A stretch of DNA of 64,000 nt. It comes from Pararhodobacter aggregans (GTDB lineage: Bacteria; Pseudomonadota; Alphaproteobacteria; Rhodobacterales; Rhodobacteraceae). The notes beneath the pieces were generated by a model. It was not told where the DNA came from, did not search any database, and saw only the letters and a program-made list of their open reading frames with translations. The stretch lies in the NCBI RefSeq assembly GCF_003075525.1, contig NZ_QDDR01000011.1, positions 62,001 to 126,000 of the forward strand. Reading direction: 5' to 3'. Positions 44,728-53,384 of the stretch are shown here, one piece after another; within the stretch, counting starts at the first letter, position 1, and each line of letters opens with the position of its first letter. A program made the translations under genes and the position numbers.

Positions 44728-44802
44728 TGATATTGACCTATAGATCATAGAATGCGGAACTGAGAACGACCGAATCTGAACCGACGTCAAAGGGAGGAAA
44801 CC

Positions 44803-45792
44803 ATGACGCCCATTACCCGCCGCGCGGCCCTTGCCACCGGGCTTGCCCTCACCACGGCCCTGACGGCCGCGCCGCTCTTCGCCCAGAACCGGCCGGTGCT
44901 GCGCCTGTCGTCGGTGGTGTCGAACAACGACATCCGGGCCGAGGCCTTCGCCGCGATCTCGGAAGCGGTCGCGGCCGAGTTCGACCTGCAGGTGTTCAAC
45001 GGCGCCACGCTGGTGTCGCAGGGGACCGAACTGATCGCCCTGCAGCGCGGCAACCTGGAAATCGGGCTGGTGGCGCCGCAGACCATCGCCGAACAGGTGC
45101 CGGAATGGTCGATCGTCACCTCGGCCTATCTGTTCAACGACGTCGACCACCTGCAGCGGACATTCGACAGCGAAGTCGGCGAGCAGCTGCTGGCGCTGAC
45201 CGAGGGGATCGGCATCCATGTGCTGGCGCCGGTCTATTTCGGCACCCGTCAGGTCAACCTGAAGCCCGAGATCGAGGTGCAGACCCCCGCCGATCTGAAC
45301 GGGCTGACCCTGCGCATGCCCGGCGGCGACGCCTGGCAGTTCCTGGGCTCGGCCATTGGTGCCAACCCGACGCCGCTGGCCTATGCCGAGGTCTATACCG
45401 CGCTGCAGACCGGGGCCATCGACGGCCAGGACAACCCCCTGCCCAACGATTACAACATGCGGTTCTACGAGGTCACCTCGCAGATCGTCATGACCGGGCA
45501 TCTGATCGGCTTCGACGTGCTGGCCATCGCCAATGACACCTGGAACGGCATGACACCCGAACAGCAGCAGCTGCTGCAATCGGCCGTCGACACCGCCATC
45601 GCCGAAAGCACCGAGCGTCACCTGGCGCGCGAGGCCGAGCTGGTGCAGTTCTTCCAGGACCAGGGGCTGCGGGTCTATGAGCCCGACCGCGCGGCGTTCC
45701 GCGACTATGCCCAGGCGCGCTATCTGGAAAGCGAGTTTGCCGCCAGCTGGCCCGAGGGCATGCTGGAAGCGATCAACGCCCTGGCCGAGTAA
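44803..45792 (+). CDS. TRAP transporter solute-binding protein (DctP type), TRAP system 2
   Basis: This 329-residue periplasmic protein has a signal peptide (ALATGLALTTALTAAPLFAQ) and DctP hallmarks: LVSQGTELIALQRGNLEIGLV, SAYLFNDVDHLQRTFDSEVG, NGLTLRMPGGDAWQFLGS with the expected substrate Arg, and TALQTGAIDGQDNPLP. It starts after AAAGGGAGG. Placement between the dehydroshikimate dehydratase gene and an AroQ homologue points to quinate, shikimate or a related hydroxylated cyclohexane acid as ligand. Confidence 0.9.
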   Translation: MTPITRRAALATGLALTTALTAAPLFAQNRPVLRLSSVVSNNDIRAEAFAAISEAVAAEFDLQVFNGATLVSQGTELIALQRGNLEIGLVAPQTIAEQVPEWSIVTSAYLFNDVDHLQRTFDSEVGEQLLALTEGIGIHVLAPVYFGTRQVNLKPEIEVQTPADLNGLTLRMPGGDAWQFLGSAIGANPTPLAYAEVYTALQTGAIDGQDNPLPNDYNMRFYEVTSQIVMTGHLIGFDVLAIANDTWNGMTPEQQQLLQSAVDTAIAESTERHLAREAELVQFFQDQGLRVYEPDRAAFRDYAQARYLESEFAASWPEGMLEAINALAE

Positions 45793-45805
45793 CACCGCCC
45801 GCGGC

Positions 45806-45847
45806 AGGCGGGGCGGCGGGCGGCAGCGCCTGCCCGCCGCCCCGCCT
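45806..45847 (+). promoter_or_regulatory. Long hairpin between binding-protein and small-permease genes, TRAP system 2
   Basis: A perfect 16-bp stem (AGGCGGGGCGGCGGGC at 45806-45821, GCCCGCCGCCCCGCCT at 45832-45847) with a 10-nt loop starts 14 nt after the binding-protein stop. There is no T run, so partial termination or 3'-end protection is likelier than full termination. Confidence 0.65.
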
Positions 45848-45864
45848 TCATCGGAGATGCCCGA

Positions 45865-46398
45865 ATGCCCCCCCCTGCCCGCAGCTGGACCCGACTTGCC
45901 GCGACCCTGGCCGATACCGTGCCCGGGATCCTGCTGGCGATCATGTTCCTGTGCTTCATCCTTCAGGTCTTCATGCGCTACGTCATGGGCAGCCCGGTCG
46001 GCTGGACCGTCGAGGTCTGCGTCATCGCCTGGCTTTGGGTGATCCTCTGGGGCCAGTCGGTCTCGGCCCGGGAAGAGGACGAGATCCGCTTCGACATCGT
46101 CTATGGCGCGGTCTCGCCGCGGGTGCGGCGGGTCTTCCGGGTGATCTTTGCCACGGCGCTGGTGGCGATCTATGCCATCGCCATCCCGGCCAACTGGGAT
46201 TTCGTGACCTTCATGAAGATCCAGGACACCGCCTATTTCGACATTCCCTTCAGCTGGGTCTTCTCGATCCTGATGGTGTTCCTGGTGGTCTCGATCCTGC
46301 GCTACGCCTGGATCGGCTGGAGCGCGCTGACCGGGCGCGGGGTGCCGTCGGGCGAGGCCGGCCCCCATGAGGCGACACGCAAGGATTTCACCGAATGA
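45865..46398 (+). CDS. TRAP transporter small permease (DctQ type), TRAP system 2
   Basis: This 177-residue protein has four membrane helices with DctQ features: LCFILQVFMRYVMGSPVGWT and EDEIRFDIVYGAVSPRVRR. It is the small integral subunit partnering the next gene, whose start it overlaps by 4 bp. The gene follows GGAGATG. Confidence 0.88.
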   Translation: MPPPARSWTRLAATLADTVPGILLAIMFLCFILQVFMRYVMGSPVGWTVEVCVIAWLWVILWGQSVSAREEDEIRFDIVYGAVSPRVRRVFRVIFATALVAIYAIAIPANWDFVTFMKIQDTAYFDIPFSWVFSILMVFLVVSILRYAWIGWSALTGRGVPSGEAGPHEATRKDFTE

Positions 46399-47690
46399 GC
46401 TGGCAGTTCGACCTTATCGTGGCGGTGATCGTGCTCACCGCCGTCCTCGGCCTGCCCATCGGCCATGCCATGCTGGGCTCGTCGATCCTGTATCTGCTGC
46501 TGATGGGCCGCGACATGTCCATCGCCACCGAGCAGATGCTGAACGGGCTCTATGGCTCGTACGTGCTGCTGGCGATCCCGCTCTTCATCTTCGCCGCCGA
46601 CCTGATGAATGTGGGATCCCTGTCCGACCGTCTGCTTGATTTCTGCAAGGCGCTGGTCGGGCGGTTCCGGGGCGGGCTGGGCCATGTCAACGTCGTCTCG
46701 TCGCTGATCTTTTCCGGCATGTCGGGCTCGGCCATCGCCGATGCGGTGGGCATGGGGCGGATCATCATCAACCTGATGACGCGGGACGGAAAATACCCCG
46801 GCGCCTATGCCGGGGCGATCACCGCCGCCTCGGCCATTATCGGGCCGATCATCCCCCCCTCGATCCCGATGGTGCTGTTCGCGCTCGTCTCGGATACCTC
46901 GATCGGCTACCTGTTCCTGGGCGGCGTGATGCCGGGGCTGATCCTGGGCGTCCTGCTGATGATGGTGAACGCCTGGCAGGCGCGGGTCCACAATTACCCG
47001 GTCGAGGAACCCGTGCCGCTGCGCGAGATGCCGCGCGTCACGCTGCGCGCCCTGCCCGCCCTACTGATGCCGGTGATCCTGCTGGTCGGCATCTATGGCG
47101 GCATCACCACGCCCACCGAGGCCGCCGCGCTGGCCGCGCTCTATGCCTTCGTCGTCTCGACGGTGTTCTACCGCTCGGTCAGCCTGCGGCAGGCCTTCGA
47201 CACCGTGCGCCAGAGCGCGCGCTCGACCGCCAGCGTCGGCTTCCTGATCGCCGGGGCGCTGGCCTTCAACTATGTCGTCACGGTCGAGCAGGTCCCCAAT
47301 GTGATCCGCGACTCGCTGGGCGACACCCAGCTCACCTGGTTCTCGTTCCTGCTGATGGTCAACGTGATCCTGCTTCTGTTGGGCTGCGTGCTCGAGGCCA
47401 ATGCGATCCTGCTGGTCATCGTGCCGATCTTCCTGCCGACCGCCATCTCGCTGGGCGTGGACCCGGTGCATTTCGGCGTCATCGTCGTGGTCAACACGAT
47501 GATCGGCCTCGCCACCCCACCCTATGGGCTTTTGCTGTTCGTCGTCTCGTCGATCACCAAGGCCCCGACCGGCGCCACCATCCGCCACCTGCTGCCGTTC
47601 CTGGCGGTCATGGTGCTGGGATTGGCGATCATCACCTTCGTTCCCGACCTCATCCTCTGGCTGCCTCGGCTTTACGGCTACAGCGGCTGA
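46395..47690 (+). CDS. TRAP transporter large permease (DctM type), TRAP system 2
   Basis: This 431-residue polytopic protein has DctM signatures: AIPLFIFAADLMNVG, GGLGHVNVVSSLIFSGMSGS, SAIIGPIIPPSIPMVLFA and IGLATPPYGLLLFVVSS. It forms the translocation channel of TRAP system 2 and is coupled to the small-permease gene. The AroQ-like gene follows after 16 nt in the same operon. Confidence 0.92.
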   Translation: MSWQFDLIVAVIVLTAVLGLPIGHAMLGSSILYLLLMGRDMSIATEQMLNGLYGSYVLLAIPLFIFAADLMNVGSLSDRLLDFCKALVGRFRGGLGHVNVVSSLIFSGMSGSAIADAVGMGRIIINLMTRDGKYPGAYAGAITAASAIIGPIIPPSIPMVLFALVSDTSIGYLFLGGVMPGLILGVLLMMVNAWQARVHNYPVEEPVPLREMPRVTLRALPALLMPVILLVGIYGGITTPTEAAALAALYAFVVSTVFYRSVSLRQAFDTVRQSARSTASVGFLIAGALAFNYVVTVEQVPNVIRDSLGDTQLTWFSFLLMVNVILLLLGCVLEANAILLVIVPIFLPTAISLGVDPVHFGVIVVVNTMIGLATPPYGLLLFVVSSITKAPTGATIRHLLPFLAVMVLGLAIITFVPDLILWLPRLYGYSG

Positions 47691-47706
47691 TCCCCCGGAG
47701 ACCTGA

Positions 47707-48156
47707 ATGTCCGACCTGAAAACCATCCTCGTCATCAACGGCCCCAATCTGGACATGCTGGGCACCCGCCAGCCCGAGGTCTATGGCCACGACACGCTCG
47801 CCGATGTCGAGGCGCTCTGCCGCCAGACGGCCGAGGCGCAGGGCATCGCCGTCGATTTCCGCCAGAGCGACAGCGAGGCCGAGATCATGGGCTGGATCAA
47901 GCGCGCGCGGGGCACCGCGGCGGGCATCCTCATCAACCCGGCCGGCTTCACCTCGACCTCGATCGCCATTCTGGACGCGCTGCTGATCTACGATGGCCCG
48001 ATCATCGAGGTGCATATCTCGCCGCTGTTCCGGCGCGACGAATTCCGGCACCTGTCTTACGTGTCGAAGGCCGCGACCGCCAAGATCGAGGGGTTCGGCA
48101 TCCAGGGCTATGCCTTTGCCCTGACCCGGCTGGCCCAGCTGTCGCGCGCCGCCTAG
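47707..48156 (+). CDS. aroQ: Type II 3-dehydroquinate dehydratase homologue (AroQ family)
   Basis: This 149-residue protein has the AroQ fold and the opening INGPNLDMLGTRQPEVYG with catalytic Arg21 and Tyr26, Asn77 and the EVH pair Glu101/His103. However, the residue six after Asn77, normally the catalytic His (NPxxxTHTS), is Ser83, and the Asn of HISN is Pro (HISPLF). The enzyme family dehydrates 3-dehydroquinate to 3-dehydroshikimate, which would link quinate to the QuiC1 step encoded upstream. The substitutions make ordinary activity uncertain. It ends 4 bp inside the convergent GntR gene. Confidence 0.82.
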   Translation: MSDLKTILVINGPNLDMLGTRQPEVYGHDTLADVEALCRQTAEAQGIAVDFRQSDSEAEIMGWIKRARGTAAGILINPAGFTSTSIAILDALLIYDGPIIEVHISPLFRRDEFRHLSYVSKAATAKIEGFGIQGYAFALTRLAQLSRAA

Positions 48157-48842
48157 GAGGGGATCATCCCCGTCGCCAGCACGTAATCCATGCCCGCCTG
48201 CACGTGATCGACCAGAAGCGCGCAGGCGGCATCGGCGTCGCGCGCCAGCACCAGATCGCGCAATTCGCGGTGCTGCTGCGCCACGCCTTCGCCGCGGAAA
48301 TCCAGCACCAGCATGTGATAGCGCGCGTAGCGGTCGAAGACCGAGGCATGGGTCTGCATCAGCGCCTCTTGCCGGCAGGCGGCGATGGTGGCGTGGTGAA
48401 AGCCCCAGTCGTGGCGCACCCAACGCTCGACCGAGGCGCGGTTGCCAGCCATCAATTCGGCCTCGATCACCGACAGCGTGTAATGCGCGGCGACGACCGC
48501 GCCCTGCCATTCAAGGTCGCCCTCGGCAATCGAGCGTCTGAGCGCGGTGGTTTCCAGCAGGATGCGCAGATCGGCCAGTTCGCGCAGATCGGCCCGGCTG
48601 ATCGCGGCGACGCGAAAGCCGCGCTGGCCTTCGGCGGTGACCAGCCCCTCGGCCGCCAGACGGCTCAGGATCTCGCGCAGGGTCGAGACGCTGGCACCAT
48701 AATCGCCGCGCAGCAGATCCGGCTTCAGCTTGGCAAGCGGTTTGAGCCGCCCGTTGACGATATCCGCCCTGAGCCGACGATAGGCCAGATCGCCGATGGT
48801 CTCGCCTTCGCGGGCAACGGTTTCGAATCTGAGAAATTCCAT
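48153..48842 (-). CDS. GntR family transcriptional regulator (FCD type)
   Basis: This 229-residue protein has a GntR winged helix (GDLAYRRLRADIVNGRLKPL, YGASVSTLREILSRLAAEGLV) and a helical FCD effector domain with metal/ligand residues in RHDWGFHHATIAA and EHRELRDL-like HRELRDLVLARD. The ATG at 48842 was chosen as the usual FCD-GntR start. It is convergent with the AroQ-like gene and follows the ali/bad operon on the same strand, so it may control either half of the island. The AT-rich leader TTGTCGGATATAAAGTCGAA may carry its own operator. Confidence 0.87.
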   Translation of the reverse strand: MEFLRFETVAREGETIGDLAYRRLRADIVNGRLKPLAKLKPDLLRGDYGASVSTLREILSRLAAEGLVTAEGQRGFRVAAISRADLRELADLRILLETTALRRSIAEGDLEWQGAVVAAHYTLSVIEAELMAGNRASVERWVRHDWGFHHATIAACRQEALMQTHASVFDRYARYHMLVLDFRGEGVAQQHRELRDLVLARDADAACALLVDHVQAGMDYVLATGMIPS

Positions 48843-48918
48843 AGGTTCGACTTTATATCCGACAAACCCGGCGAAGAAGCCGAAACTCGGCGGGAAAGTC
48901 AATCGGGCTTCGGTCGGG

Positions 48919-49677
48919 TCACAGATGCGGATGCACACCGCCCGAGACGGCCAGAACCTCGCCCGTGACGAAAGCCGCCTCGTCGCGCAGGAAAAAGGCG
49001 ACGGCGGCGGCGGTTTCCTCGGGCTCGGCCAGCCGCGGGATGAAGCTGCCCGCGACCAGGCGCGCGACTTCGGCCGGGGGCATGTTGCGCGTAACCGAGG
49101 TGTTGGTCAGGCCGGGCGCCACGCAATTGACCGTGACATGGGGCGCGAATTCGGCGGCGAGCGTGCGGGTGAGCGAGGCGACGGCGGCCTTGGCGGCGGC
49201 GTAATCGGCCTGCCCCCTTTCGCCACCGAAAACGATGGAGGCGGTGTTGACCACCCGGCCGAAGCCCCGGTCGATCATCCCCGGCACCAGCGCCTGCATC
49301 AGGTGGAAACCGCCCATCAGGTTCAGATCGAAGGTCTGCCGCCAGCGGCTCTCGTCCATGGTCAGGAAGGGCTGGTAGAGGTCGGGCGAGCGCAGGCCGC
49401 CGACCAGATTGACCAGCAGGTCCACCCGGCCGAAGGCCGCGAGCGCCGCGCCCGCGACCGACCGCGCCTCGGGCGCGAGGGTCACGTCGGCGCGCTCGGC
49501 CGCCACCACGGGCGCATCGGGGAGGGCGCGCAACAGGGTGACGGTCTCGTCCAGGCGGCGGGCGGAGATGTCGGTCAGCATCAGCCCCGCCACCCCCTCG
49601 GCCGCGAGCCTCAGCGCCACGGCCCGGCCCATCGGCCCGCCCGCGCCCGAGATCAGGGCGATCCGGCCCCGGCTCAC
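48919..49677 (-). CDS. SDR family oxidoreductase of the ali/bad operon
   Basis: This 252-residue short-chain dehydrogenase has a variant cofactor motif SGAGGPMGRAVA, NLVGG in place of NNAG, a catalytic Ser in NTASIVFGG and YAAAK. The C-terminal FVTGEVLAVSGG is typical. Its start overlaps the AliA stop by 4 bp, so it is part of the badHI-aliBA operon. It may oxidise a hydroxylated cyclohexanecarboxyl-CoA; this is inferred from position only. Confidence 0.85.
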   Translation of the reverse strand: MSRGRIALISGAGGPMGRAVALRLAAEGVAGLMLTDISARRLDETVTLLRALPDAPVVAAERADVTLAPEARSVAGAALAAFGRVDLLVNLVGGLRSPDLYQPFLTMDESRWRQTFDLNLMGGFHLMQALVPGMIDRGFGRVVNTASIVFGGERGQADYAAAKAAVASLTRTLAAEFAPHVTVNCVAPGLTNTSVTRNMPPAEVARLVAGSFIPRLAEPEETAAAVAFFLRDEAAFVTGEVLAVSGGVHPHL

Positions 49678-51317
49678 AGCCCCATCTCGTCGCGCAGAAG
49701 CTGCCTCAGCGCGAATTTCTGCACCTTGCCCGAGGCGGTCGCGGGCAGCGCCTCGCGCAGTTCCAGCCGTTCGGGCCAGTATTGCGTGGCGAAATTATGC
49801 GCTTTCAGATGCGCCTGCATCGCCTCGAAGCTCAGCGTCTGGCCGGGTTTCGGCACAACGAAGGCGCAGGCGCGCTCGCCCAGACGGTCGTCAGGATAGC
49901 CGACGATGGCGACGCTCTGGACCGCGGGATGCTTGAAGAGCGCGGCCTCGACCTCGACCACCGGGATATTCTCGGCACCCCGGATGATGATGTCCTTCGA
50001 GCGCCCGCAGATGCGGATATAGCCCGCCGCGTCCATCCGGGCGATGTCGCCGGTATCGAACCAGCCGTCCGCATCGACGTTGTTCCATTGCGGCCGCTTC
50101 AGGTAGCCGCCGAAATTCGAACATCCCCGAACGAATAGCCCGCCCTCGATCCCCGGGCCGCTGACCGGCCGCCCCTCGCGGTCGCGGATCTGCAACTCGA
50201 TCCCCGGCAGCGGCACGCCATCGGTTTCCGCCGCGCGCTGGGCTGGATCCTCTGGCAGGACGGTCGTCACCGCGCCATTCTCGGTCATGCCCCAGGCCGA
50301 GATGACCCGCGCCCCCAGCACCCGCTGCGCGCGCTCGACCACCGGGCCCGGGATCACAGTCCCGGCGCAGAGGAAGATCCTGAGCGAGGCCGGATCGGTG
50401 CCCAGATCCTCGACCGCGCCCGAGAGGTCGATCAGGAACGGGGTGGAGGCCATGGTCCAGGTCACGCCGTCGCCCTCGATGATGCGGGCCGCCAGCGCCT
50501 TGTCCCAGCTGTCCATCAGCACGAAGCGCGCTTTCAGCATCAGGGGCAGCAGCAGGCCGTACATGAACCCGGTCTGGTGGGCCATGGGCGAGAACATGAG
50601 GATCACGTCCTCGCCGCCCATGTGCAGCCGCTCGGCGAAGGGCGCGAGATTGGCATACATCGTATTGGCGGTATGCATCACGCCCTTGGGCTCGCCCGTG
50701 GTGCCCGAGGTATAGATCAGCTGGCAGACGTCATCGGGGCCCAGCCGGGTGTCGCGGGTGATGGTCGCGCGCTGGCTGTCGAAGGCGGGGTTCGAAAGGA
50801 GCGCGTCGAAGCTATTCGCGCCCGCGCCCCCCGCGACAACGATCTGGCGCAGGGCGGGGAGACCCGGTTTCAGCCCCTCCGCCATCGCCTCGTGATCGAA
50901 GCCGCGGAAGGTCTTGGGGACGAGGAACACCTTGCTTTCGCCATGCTTCAGCATGAAGCCAAGTTCGTGTTCGCGGAAGATCGGCATGACCGGGTTGAAG
51001 ACGGCACCGATCCGCGAGCAGCCGAGGTAGCTCGCGACGAATTCCCAGCCGTTCGGCAATTGGCAGGTCACCACATCGCCCCGCCCGACGCCCAGCGCCC
51101 GCAGGCCCAGCGCCGCGCGGTCGGCCAGCAGGTCCAGCTCTGCCCAGCTCAGATCCCGCCGGGCGCCCGTCGCGGCATGGATCGCCGACAGGGCAAGCGC
51201 GTCGGGATGCGCGGCGAGGCAGGCGTCGAAGTAATCGTCGGCGGTCTTGTCCAGCCAGAGGCCGGCGGCGATCATCGCGGCCCGGCGGGGCTCGATGAGA
51301 ACGGCGTCGAATTCCAT
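49674..51317 (-). CDS. aliA: Cyclohexanecarboxylate-CoA ligase (AliA-like acyl-CoA synthetase)
   Basis: This 547-residue adenylate-forming enzyme has the AMP-binding loop YTSGTTGEPKG at residues 202-212, SAWGMTENG, the hinge WFDTGDIARMDAAG and the C-terminal catalytic Lys in LPATASGKVQKF. The beginning MEFDAVLIEPRRAAMIAAG and the neighbours AliB, BadI and BadH match the cyclohexanecarboxylate ligase AliA of Rhodopseudomonas palustris. It would activate cyclohexanecarboxylate to its CoA ester at the cost of ATP. Good GGAGG ribosome site. Confidence 0.87.
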   Translation of the reverse strand: MEFDAVLIEPRRAAMIAAGLWLDKTADDYFDACLAAHPDALALSAIHAATGARRDLSWAELDLLADRAALGLRALGVGRGDVVTCQLPNGWEFVASYLGCSRIGAVFNPVMPIFREHELGFMLKHGESKVFLVPKTFRGFDHEAMAEGLKPGLPALRQIVVAGGAGANSFDALLSNPAFDSQRATITRDTRLGPDDVCQLIYTSGTTGEPKGVMHTANTMYANLAPFAERLHMGGEDVILMFSPMAHQTGFMYGLLLPLMLKARFVLMDSWDKALAARIIEGDGVTWTMASTPFLIDLSGAVEDLGTDPASLRIFLCAGTVIPGPVVERAQRVLGARVISAWGMTENGAVTTVLPEDPAQRAAETDGVPLPGIELQIRDREGRPVSGPGIEGGLFVRGCSNFGGYLKRPQWNNVDADGWFDTGDIARMDAAGYIRICGRSKDIIIRGAENIPVVEVEAALFKHPAVQSVAIVGYPDDRLGERACAFVVPKPGQTLSFEAMQAHLKAHNFATQYWPERLELREALPATASGKVQKFALRQLLRDEMGL

Positions 51318-51393
51318 GGTTTTCCTCCCGAAAACGAGGGGTTGTCCCCTGATTGATCCGGGCGCCCTCCCCGACGCCCGGGCTCGGCGGGCC

Positions 51394-52551
51394 TCAGCCC
51401 GCGACGGCCTGACGGCCTGCCCGTTCCCGGGCGATGATGTTCTTCATGATGTGGGCGGTGCCGTCGCCGATCTGCAGGCCCAGCACATCCCGCAACCGCT
51501 GCTGGAAAGGCAGCGTGTCGGAATAGCCGGCATGGCCGTGGATCAGCAGGCAGGCATGGATCGCCTCATAGGCCAGAAGCGGCGGCCACCATTTGGTCAT
51601 CGCCGCCTCGGCGGTGTGCGGCAGGCCCTGATCCTTGAGCCACAGCGCGTTGTAGGACATGAGCCGCGCGGCCTCGACCCGTGTATCGAAATCGGCCAGC
51701 TGATGCGTCACGCCCTGATAGGCTGCCAGCGGCTTGCCGAAGGCCTGACGCTCGCGGATATAGGCCCAGGTTTCATCGAGACTGGCGCGGGCGGTGCCCA
51801 AGCATTGCAACCCGATCAGGCTGCGCGAGAAGTCGAACCCCTGCATGACCTGGGCAAAGCCCTTGCCCTCGTCACCCAGCAGATGGTCGGCCGGAACCTT
51901 GACGTTATCGAACCAGATCGAGCCATGGCCGATGGAATTCTGACCCATGTTCGAGAATTTCGAGGTGGTGATGCCCGGCAGATCCAGCGGGATCAGGATC
52001 GCCGAGACGCCATGCGCGCGATCCTCGGCCCTTCCGGTGCGGGCGAAGGTGATGACGCCCCTTGCCAGCTGGTTGGCGGAAATCGAGGTCTTTTCGCCGT
52101 TGATGATATAGTGATCGCCGACCCGCTCCATCTTCAGGCCCAGATTGGCGGCGTCCGAGCCGCCCTTGGGTTCGGTCAGCGCGATGGCCAGCATGTGCTC
52201 GCCCGCGATGAGCCCGGGCAGCCAGGCCTCGGCCACGTGCTTTTGCGCGAAGCTGGCGAGGATATGCCCGTTCAGCGAGGCCAGAAGCGAGACATAGCCG
52301 AAGGTGAAATCGGCCTTGCCCAATTCCTCGATGATGGCGCCGGAATAGAGATAGGGCGCCCCCATCCCGCCATAGGCCTCGGACAGTTCCGGCGCGATAA
52401 GGCCCAGTTCGCCCATCTCGCGCAAGAGCGCGCTGTCGAAACGCCCCTCGCGTTCGCGGGCCAGATAGCCGGGCGCCACGCGGTCCTGCGCGAATTTGCG
52501 GGCAAGATCGCGGATCTGGTCCAGTTCCTCGGTATCGAAAATCGTTCTCAT
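51394..52551 (-). CDS. aliB: Cyclohexanecarboxyl-CoA dehydrogenase (AliB-like)
   Basis: This 385-residue acyl-CoA dehydrogenase has the FAD/substrate motifs ALTEPKGGSDAANL and YIINGEKTSISAN, the C-terminal helix region RERQAFGKPLAAYQGVTHQL and a QIGDGTAHIMKNIIARE end. In the ali/bad context it should be AliB, which desaturates cyclohexanecarboxyl-CoA to cyclohex-1-ene-1-carboxyl-CoA and passes electrons to ETF (ETF genes are not in the window). It sits between badI and aliA, all transcribed leftward. Confidence 0.88.
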   Translation of the reverse strand: MRTIFDTEELDQIRDLARKFAQDRVAPGYLAREREGRFDSALLREMGELGLIAPELSEAYGGMGAPYLYSGAIIEELGKADFTFGYVSLLASLNGHILASFAQKHVAEAWLPGLIAGEHMLAIALTEPKGGSDAANLGLKMERVGDHYIINGEKTSISANQLARGVITFARTGRAEDRAHGVSAILIPLDLPGITTSKFSNMGQNSIGHGSIWFDNVKVPADHLLGDEGKGFAQVMQGFDFSRSLIGLQCLGTARASLDETWAYIRERQAFGKPLAAYQGVTHQLADFDTRVEAARLMSYNALWLKDQGLPHTAEAAMTKWWPPLLAYEAIHACLLIHGHAGYSDTLPFQQRLRDVLGLQIGDGTAHIMKNIIARERAGRQAVAG

Positions 52552-52597
52552 GCGGTCCTCCCAGAACCGGGGGGCGCGGCGGGCGCCCCCCGTCGCC

Positions 52598-53380
52598 TCA
52601 ACGGTGGAACTTGCGGAAATCAGGCTTGCGCTTTTCCTTGAAGGCGATGCCGCCTTCCTTGCTCTCGTCGGTGTCGTAATAGAGCGAGAGCCCCAGCATC
52701 CCCAGCCCGGCGATGCCGCGCTGATGCTCGGTGTCCATGTTGAAGCTGCGCTTGGCCAAGGCGATGGCGGTCGGCGATTTCTCCATGATCTCGGCGCACC
52801 ATTTCTCGACTTCGGCGTCGAGTTGGTCATCCGGCACCACGGCGTTGACGAGCCCCATGGCCAAAGCCTCGGGGGCCTTGTAGCGGCGGCAGAGATACCA
52901 GATCTCGCGCGCCTTCTTCTCGCCCACCACCCGGGCGAGGAAGGCCGTGCCATAGCCCGGATCGACCGAGCCGACCTTGGGCCCGACCTGCCCGAATTGC
53001 GCGCTTTCCCCGGCGATGGTGAAATCGCAGATCGTGCACAGCACATTGCCGCCGCCGATGGCGAAGCCGCGGACCTTGGCGATGACCGGCTTCGGCACGT
53101 CGCGGATGATCGTGTGCAGATCCTCCATCGGCAGACCGATGGTGCCGCGCCCGTCGTATTGCCCCTCATGCGCCGATTGGTCGCCGCCGGTGCAGAAGGC
53201 CTTGTCGCCCGCGCCGGTCAGCACGATGACGCCCACCGACTTGTCCCAGCCCGCCTTGTTGAAGGCGTGGATCAACTCCTCGCAGGTCTGGCCGCGGAAG
53301 GCGTTGTACTTGTCGGGGCGGTTGATGGTGATGGTGGCCGCGCCATCCTTCACCGAATAGAGGATGTCCTGATAGTCCAT
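52598..53380 (-). CDS. badI: 2-ketocyclohexanecarboxyl-CoA hydrolase BadI
   Basis: This 260-residue crotonase-fold protein matches BadI through its length: INRPDKYNAFRGQTCEELI, AFCTGGDQSAHEGQYDGRGT, FGQVGPKVGSVDPGYGTAFL and YYDTDESKEGGIAFKEKRKP. BadI cleaves the ring of 2-ketocyclohexanecarboxyl-CoA to pimelyl-CoA. The SVDPGYGTAF stretch is typical of the MenB/BadI branch. The ATG at 53380 gives the BadI length; an ATG four codons upstream overlaps the end of badH and is possible. Key ring-cleaving step of the island. Confidence 0.93.
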   Translation of the reverse strand: MDYQDILYSVKDGAATITINRPDKYNAFRGQTCEELIHAFNKAGWDKSVGVIVLTGAGDKAFCTGGDQSAHEGQYDGRGTIGLPMEDLHTIIRDVPKPVIAKVRGFAIGGGNVLCTICDFTIAGESAQFGQVGPKVGSVDPGYGTAFLARVVGEKKAREIWYLCRRYKAPEALAMGLVNAVVPDDQLDAEVEKWCAEIMEKSPTAIALAKRSFNMDTEHQRGIAGLGMLGLSLYYDTDESKEGGIAFKEKRKPDFRKFHR

Positions 53381-53384
53381 GATC

